From assembly GCA_030761205.1 (NCBI GenBank), contig JAULJL010000002.1, forward strand, positions 39,892,814-39,956,813: DNA of 64,000 bases, read 5' to 3'. The number at the start of each line of letters is the position of its first letter. The stretch's first letter is position 1. The notes under the pieces are model-generated. The model had not been told where the DNA came from and searched no databases. It saw only the letters and a list, made by a program, of their open reading frames with translations. Source of the DNA: Fremontodendron californicum (Eukaryota; Streptophyta; Magnoliopsida; Malvales; Malvaceae). Positions 57,592 to 64,000 of the stretch are shown here, piece after piece. Made by a program: the position numbers and the translations under genes.

Positions 57592-60500
57592 CTAGAGAAG
57601 CCCTGTATTTTCTGGATAACCCAGCATTATATTAAGATTTTGTAGTGCTTGACCCGAAGCTCCCTTCACAAGATTATCGATCTCAGAACAGGTTTTAAGA
57701 GCTCAGAAAACAATGAGAGGACGCTACAATATTTTGCATAGAAAAAATCGTGCATATGCTGAAGGCTAATACATACAACTGATATGATTATTGCTATTCC
57801 AGGTATTCGATCAGGAAAGACATTCATAAAACAATAGTTAGAACCTCGAACATTATGAGTACGGGGCACAACTCCCTTGTCTAACAGCTTTACAAATTCT
57901 TCATCCTGAAAAAAAAAGAAGAAAGTTAAACATGTATTTAGGACCCAAACACCACATAGAAGAACAAACAAGAGTGGAGCAGGTATTGCAAGCACAAGTC
58001 TACATGCCAATTATAGCCATTTAGAACCCTCATAAATAAGATAAGATGCACCTGACAAATGAAACCAAGTATAAATAAAACCAATCATGTTAGATACGAT
58101 ATACCTCATAATATTTTCTTAATTGCTGGTATAAATCCTCAATTGTCACTCCTCGAGACATTTCTACATTTATTGTCGATTGCATTCCACGGGTCTGGTA
58201 TGACAATTAAGGAAAAGAGAGTCACATGTTCTTAAATTTTAATTCTTTTGAAAGGAAAAAGAATAAACAGATATTAACACTGAAGTGCAGTTGATTACAG
58301 ATCTCACCATTGGCATTAGGTGCGGTGTGAAACTAACAATTATTTTCGAATGTGCAGCATCAGATAGTCCCTGTTCAATTTCTGGAGCTGCAATGCAAAA
58401 CAGAACAAATATCACAGCCATATCATATGGCACCCTTTCCCAAAGAAGAAATAATAAAACTACCCCAAAAAGAAAAATTACAAACTGAGTAAAGGATAGA
58501 AAAGTTAGTGACAATTACAAAACTGGTTGGTGCAGCAAAACTTAACCAGAGTACATTCTCATCAACAAGCTCCAGTGAAGTATAGGAAATCTGAGGTGCT
58601 AAACAGAAATCACTCAACTGGAACTTGCAGTCATGCATAAGGAGTAGGTGCAGTAACTTCTTTATATTGTAAAAAGTAAAGTATTTATCTGGTATTTATT
58701 AAGTAATAAAAAAGACCTGCAAGTTTGGAGCACTATGTGTGGTTGACCATACCATTCCTCATATTCAGCAATATCTCTCAGCCGAAAGTCCTGAAAGTTT
58801 TTTCATAAAGCATAGAACTTTACACCAGGCATGTAAACAGATCTTTAAAAGAATAGAAATTTAAAAGAATAGAAACATAAGTGAATTAAAAGCGTACTGC
58901 AGAAAGATCAACAATCTTCAAATGGCGGGGGAAGCCTTTGATAATTTCCTAAAAAGGTATTAAAATAAACAAATTTTATCATGATAATTGATAAGCTATG
59001 TTACATGGACTCGGGTTCGAGTATCAGATTCGTCATTTGCTCAAAATTTTGGACACGCGGATTCATATAAGTGTCAAAAAATAAGATAAGTGTACTGGGA
59101 TACGTTATGTAAAAATGTCGTATAAATATATTAATACAATATCTTCTGTAAATAATTGTTTTTTAATATCCTTTTCAAAAATCACTAAATTTTTTAATTA
59201 CTTAAATTCAATTTTTTATAATTAATATTAATTTTAAATATTTTATTTTTGTAATCTTAAATCTTACAAATTTTGATATTGAATTTTATAAAAATATGCA
59301 AGAGCCCAATATATAAAAAGTTTAAAACCACTTTTGTCTTCTTTGGGCCAGACTAAATTTTTTTCCTTTTTTCCCTTCCCTTTTTCCTTCGAGCCAAACT
59401 AAGTTTTTTCTTTTTATCCTTTTTTTTAATCTTTTCTGTACATCCTTTTTCCTTCTTTCTTTTTCTTCTTCTGTCGTCCCCTTCCTCTCTCTTCTCTTTA
59501 AACTCTCTCTCTACAAATTCAACCTACAGAACCCAAAAAACCTAGAACCCAACATCAAACCCAGATTCCGACGGTGATCCACCACACTTGCCACCGATCA
59601 CCATCGTCTGCCGCCTTTAACCATTGTCAGATTTTCATCAAATTTCATCCCAGATTCTTCATTGTCTCCTATTTCCGTTCTTCCTCACAACTTGCTCTTT
59701 CTTCTCATTGCTTTTGAAACCCCAAAACATCCCTTGCAACCGAGAGCCACCACTGCCGATGTCGTTGGTTGCCGCATCCAAATACACAACAACGAGTCCG
59801 ACACATATTTCGTGTCGGTATCCGTGTTGTGTCGTGTTGATATGGGTACGGCACCCTAAAGTGCCGAGTCCATGTAACAGAGTTGATAAGAATGACTCTA
59901 TTTTAATGTAAAGAAGATAAACTGTCAGGTAATGAAATTACAGTGCACCTGTGTAGTTCCATGAGGCAAACAACAAAACACAGCATCCACATTGGAAAAG
60001 TTTGCATCCTTAACCGAAACCATAGTTGGCAGATCCTGCAAAAAAACCAATGGACTCAATCATTATCTGAAAGAAACACAACAATTACACACTTAACCAG
60101 CCTCAGATAATAGGCACAAGCACTACTTTAGCATTTACAATCAATTATTATAACGATAGTAAAATTCATTCATGCCCCAAAATCGAAATTTATTTTCAGA
60201 ACATAGAAAGAGTACTTGCTTACTTGTGTCATCAAATGAGGAAACACTGAGCCCATAGATTGGCCGGCTTTTCTATCAGCAGTCATTAACGTAATACCAA
60301 AGTATGGATGGTTTGCTAGGAGCCGAACAATCTGTGAGAAAATAACCAAACAAATAAATAAAATACAATCAACTTTCATTTTACCAGTTAACAATTAACA
60401 TACAGATAAATAACACATAACACCTAATGACATATACTTAGTATAAATATAAAAAAGTCTCGAACCTCAGCTCCAGTATAACCACTAGCGCCAAGAAGAC

Positions 60501-60814
60501 CAATGCGAACTTCCTTTTTGTTCTTTTCTGACGATTGCATACATTTTGTTGATAATACTGAGGCTCCTCCTACATAAAGCTTTATTCTCTCATTTCTGTT
60601 CTTCACTTTTGAGATCTTCACTTCATCCTAAAATTTTGAACACCCAAAGTTAGATTTTGAAAAAAGAAGATATCTTGAAACCAAGAACTTTGATTTTTGT
60701 TTCTTTTCCAGCATTTTCTGGGGAAACAGACAGGGAGCTTTTGATTGAAAACAAACCAACCTTCCACAAATAGCCTTGATTGGAACAAATTGAATTGAAA
60801 GAAGCAGTGCTCAT
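57592..60814 (-). pseudogene. N-acetyl-gamma-glutamyl-phosphate reductase (AGPR), internally deleted
   Basis: AGPR makes N-acetylglutamate semialdehyde in plastid arginine synthesis. Minus-strand exons: 60814-60761 (ATG, transit-peptide start), 60627-60466 (IGLLGASGYTGAE, NAD(P)-binding), 60331-60224, 60035-59949, 58948-58898, 58790-58717, 58387-58308, 58194-58105, 57905-57777 and 57681-57592 (stop TAG). Exon 58790-58717 has a 2-base insertion before SAPNLQ. The exons that should follow it, about 115 residues with the catalytic NPGCYPT Cys, are missing: the next exon starts at PEIEQGL in the wrong phase. The intron between 59949 and 58948 holds a hAT-like element. Splice sites and both ends are otherwise well preserved, so the loss may be fairly recent. 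A functional copy presumably exists elsewhere, since arginine synthesis is essential. Confidence 0.88.
58996..59882. mobile_element. hAT-like non-autonomous element, 887 bp
   Basis: The ends CTATGTTACATGGACTCGGG and CCGAGTCCATGTAACAGAG are inverted copies. The 8-bp duplication TTGATAAG lies at 58988-58995 and 59883-59890. The inner half (59460-59860) looks like a gene 5' region: CT-rich, then CCACCACACTTGCCACCG-type codons. It may be captured host sequence. It is related to 10891-11612 by ends and by the ACACGCGG and GTGTCGGTA words. Confidence 0.85.
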
Positions 60815-61273
60815 TTTCTAATAAAATTCTGCAACCCAAATTCTAAAACAGAAAAAAGCCTTTTTTTTTTATAAAAAAAAGAGCTTTCATAGGTAAAAAA
60901 TGTGATTATGTTTGAATTATATAGGAGATTAAACACTAACAATTATAAAATCAGGGTTTGTATGGAAAGAATAAATTAAAATGTAGCTGTGAAATTATTC
61001 CCAGCGAAAAAGGATGATGCTTGAATTATTAGAGAACCAAAATCCAATTCCTAAAGCCCTAGAATCTGAGAAAGGGTTTTCTTTTGTTTGTTACCGTACG
61101 TTGAAGGTACATGGAAACTACGTTCAACTTCATGACGTGGAGAAACTATAAAGAGCACGTGCGAAATTCAACGGAATTTTTTTGACCTGAGCAGCCAACC
61201 ACGGGAAGATGAGGAGAAAAAACTTAGGGAAATATTAACATGATTTTGGTTTTGTTTAGCATTATTTTTTTGT
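60815..61273. other. Upstream region of the AGPR pseudogene
   Basis: It should contain the former promoter and 5' UTR. No certain TATA box or other element can be named. Confidence 0.4.
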
Positions 61274-61575
61274 TAGATCTGTTCATGGGTTAGATCGGAT
61301 CGCGGCCGAATTTTTTTTAATTTCATGTCCAAGCTCATTCGGGTCGCGGCCCGTATAAGTTCGTTTCACTATTTAAATATATTAAAAAATTAAAAAATTA
61401 TTTTTTTATTAATATTTTTATATATTTTATAATTAAATTTAAATAAAAAATAATATTTTAATACTTAAACAGTGATCCGGATCGGGCCGGGTTGGCCCGG
61501 ATCATAAAAACCATGTCCAGACCCTGCCTAATACGGGCCGGGCCGGGCGGGCTACCCGGCCCATGGACAGGTCTA
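61274..61575. mobile_element. GC-ended non-autonomous element (AGATCTGTTCATGGG ends)
   Basis: The ends TAGATCTGTTCATGGG and CCCATGGACAGGTCTA are inverted. GGGCCGGG/CGGCCCG-rich borders surround an AT-rich core. About 300 bp, no coding capacity. Same family as 62084-62354. Confidence 0.75.
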
Positions 61576-62083
61576 CTTCTGGCATATTTTTGAGGTTAAA
61601 AGTTGTTTTTCACCGCAAACGTAATGCTAAACAGATAAAAAATTTTGAATTTTGCTGTTGAAACTATGGTTTGAAAAGCCAAAACAAAAAGCCAAAAAAT
61701 ATAGCTTTTGAGCTTTAAAAGTTGATTTTTGGATAAAATGATTTTATTATTCTCACATCTATACACTTTTATTATTTTAAATATATCTTTTTTTGATTTT
61801 TCAATTCCACACAATACTTTTTCACAATAGTGCTAAATACTTAAAAGTTTTTAAACCACAAATTTTCACCACACTTTTTTAACCCAAGTTTTTTTCAATC
61901 TAAACTTTTTAGCAATGTTAAACTAGCCCTTAGTGTTATTAATTAGATAATACTTTTAAAAAAAAATCGAATTGTTTTTAAAATAAATTTTAAAATTAAT
62001 TGATATACTATTTATAATAATATTATTACATTATTAAAATATTAATTAAAAATATCATTTTATATAATCAGGAATAGAGTCAA

Positions 62084-62354
62084 GTAGACCTATCTATGGG
62101 TCGGACCACGGCCCGAATTTTTTTTCTTGCCTAAGCCCATTCGGGCATGGCTCGGATTGGCTCGTATAAGCCCATTTCACTATTAAAAAAATATTAAAAT
62201 ATTAAAAAATTATTTTATATTAATATATATTATAATTAAATTTAAATATTTTTTTTTAATAAATAATAATTCGAGTCGGACCGAATTACAAAATATCTTG
62301 TTCAAATCCGGCCCAATACGGGTCAGATGGGCTACATGGCCCGTGGACAGGTCT
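62084..62354. mobile_element. GC-ended non-autonomous element, second copy, hAT-like duplication
   Basis: The ends GTAGACCTATCTATGGG and CCCGTGGACAGGTCT are inverted. The flanks AGAGTCAA (62076-62083) and AGAGTCAG (62355-62362) match at seven of eight bases, which suggests a hAT-type insertion. Confidence 0.78.
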
Positions 62355-62571
62355 AGAGTCAGGGTACAAGAGGAGGCTATGGCCCCCTAGCTTGGCATAA
62401 ACTCCCGTTAAAGCCATTGAAGGTTTTTAACATTTCTTGTTTATCCTATCCTATCCTATCTTGTCTTTTTTTTTTTTAATACAAAAAAAAAATACAATTT
62501 TTTTTTAAAAAAAATTACAGATACTTAAATTCAAACTACGAGGAATGCCACGATTTCTATGTGTTTTTATG

Positions 62572-62574
<3 letters not shown>

Positions 62575-62611
<37 letters not shown>
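62575..62611. repeat. (TA)n microsatellite
   Basis: A TA run of about 37 bp. Confidence 0.95.
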
Positions 62612-62613
<2 letters not shown>

Positions 62614-63240
62614 TAGTAAAGTCAATTTGATTCCTTTGGGTTGCAAATGTTGCAGCTGCAACTCGCATTTGCGTAGAAACACATTTACAATGAATATTAT
62701 AATACCAGTATAAAAGAAATTGATGTAAGGCTCAGAGCCTGGATTTGTTATCAATACTTTTAGCAAAAGAAAAGCTAAACATTGCATCCTCCTTCATCCA
62801 ATGAGTTTGAAACTTTGGCTATCGATCAAATGTAGAAAGAAATGGAGCTTTGGGATACCCTTTTCGGAGTATGACAGTTTTCATCTGTTCTTGTACTTAC
62901 TGGTGAAGTCTGGGGCATTACTTCTGACAATCTGTTTCTTTCACTAGTAATCCTCTTCTGCGAAGAATTTGTGTGTATGTATGTATATGTGGTTACATAC
63001 ATTATCATGAAACAAACCATCAAATGTGTAACAATCAAACAAATAATGCATATGCTTATAGCACTTCAGTAGAAATCATGTGTTTGACTATTGAGAAATG
63101 AGAACTGCAAGCATAAATTAGAATATTTTTTCTTGGTATAATTAGAAATTTATATAAATTGAATTAACTCGAAATTCGGCGTACGTCCATGATTTTTTGG
63201 TGTGATTAGTGTAAAATTTTATATGTTAAACCAGTGTCTG

Positions 63241-63293
<53 letters not shown>

Positions 63294-63967
63294 AAGTGTC
63301 AAACTTTGCAATTCTCCTTCAAGTGAGATGACTTTATTTTGGAGCAGATAAGTGCCTCTTCAGCAGTAGACCTGCTCATGGGCACCAAGGTCTTCGTTTT
63401 GAACTTTTAGCATGCAATTTTCCTCCTATTGCATCATTCAAATTAATTTGAGCTTCTTCTTTATCATTACCAAGCAATACCTAATATTAAAATCTCAATG
63501 TTGCATATTAGATGCCCGAATGTAAGGCATCATCATAGTCTAGAAATATCCGAACTTATCCGCCATATATATTGTAAAAAAATGCATGATTGCCCTGCAA
63601 ATTGGGAGTTTTTTAAACTCAACACTCATTATTATTATTATTATTTTAAATTAAATCATTGTACGTAATGAGGAATAATAAGCAAATAAGAAATTTGACA
63701 TTAACCAATTGTACATCAACTTTGAACAAATTGATGTCGTTTTCTAAGTAGCTAGTAGCTTTACTATAGCAAAAATTGTTTATTTTGCTTTTCTCATATT
63801 TTATTCCCACATTTCTTTTTCATTTGGATAATGTGTAGATTCACAAAATTATTGATGCTTGGTATGCATGTTTGCTTAATCGCTATTGGTTTAGCAATCC
63901 GGCATGTCTTTTCTTCGTAGGCCTAAAGTCGGACCCATTACAACAATTATTCATACATCAAATTTAC
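62612..63967. other. Intergenic, no supported gene
   Basis: AT-rich sequence with another long TA run and an ATT run near 63628. A possible start of a third GC-ended element copy (TTATGGATTAGATCAGGTCC) is cut by the window end. Confidence 0.5.
63245..63291. repeat. (TA)n microsatellite
   Basis: A TA run of about 47 bp. Confidence 0.95.
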
Positions 63968-64000
63968 ATTTGTTTATGGATTAGATCAGGTCCAGTTAAT

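Overview
The window looks like nuclear DNA of a flowering plant, most likely a eudicot. It is AT-rich, its genes carry short GT-AG introns, and most of it is nested transposable elements: Ty1/copia, Ty3/gypsy of Athila and Tat type, Mutator-like (MULE) and hAT-like elements, plus TA microsatellites. I cannot name the species. I see no rRNA gene, tRNA gene or CRISPR array.

Layout. 1-5602 is AT-rich intergenic DNA with TA microsatellites and one inverted-terminal-repeat element. 5603-19365 (minus) is a broken DEK_C/SWIB-domain gene. One of its introns is split by an 8.4-kb copia element (6341-14782), whose gag is itself split by a compound block of non-autonomous gypsy elements with four LTRs (10149-13884), which in turn holds a hAT-like element. 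19648-45672 is a composite Mutator-like element with a 9-bp target duplication (CAATTTGTT). It carries two convergent genes: an HMG-box/Ulp1-like (C48) protease gene (+) and a FAR1-type MULE transposase gene (-). The 5' end of the transposase gene runs straight into a tandem array whose monomer matches the transposase's own first codons. A young, apparently intact 11.9-kb Athila-like retrotransposon (31299-43231) sits inside that array. Besides gag-pol it carries a 178-aa ORF and an intronless LOG gene (cytokinin riboside 5'-monophosphate phosphoribohydrolase). 46236-57383 (minus) is a degenerate Tat/Ogre-like element without pol; its LTRs contain a piece of a host DnaJ-type zinc-finger gene. 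57592-60814 (minus) is an N-acetyl-gamma-glutamyl-phosphate reductase (AGPR) gene that has lost the exons holding the catalytic Cys and is interrupted by a second hAT-like copy. 60815-64000 is intergenic with small hAT-like elements and microsatellites.

How it fits together. Both host genes (SWIB and AGPR) are decayed although their splice sites remain. The elements that look most alive are the Athila-like one (LTRs differ at only two positions by eye, full 1786-codon gag-pol) and, in coding terms, the MULE-borne genes, although the protease has Ser where the family has its catalytic Cys and the transposase has lost its N-terminus. The best candidate for an undescribed system is the retrotransposon with an intact, intronless cytokinin-activating enzyme gene placed after pol, preceded by splice-acceptor-like sites. 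If expressed, it could let a mobile element deliver a hormone-biosynthesis enzyme under LTR control.
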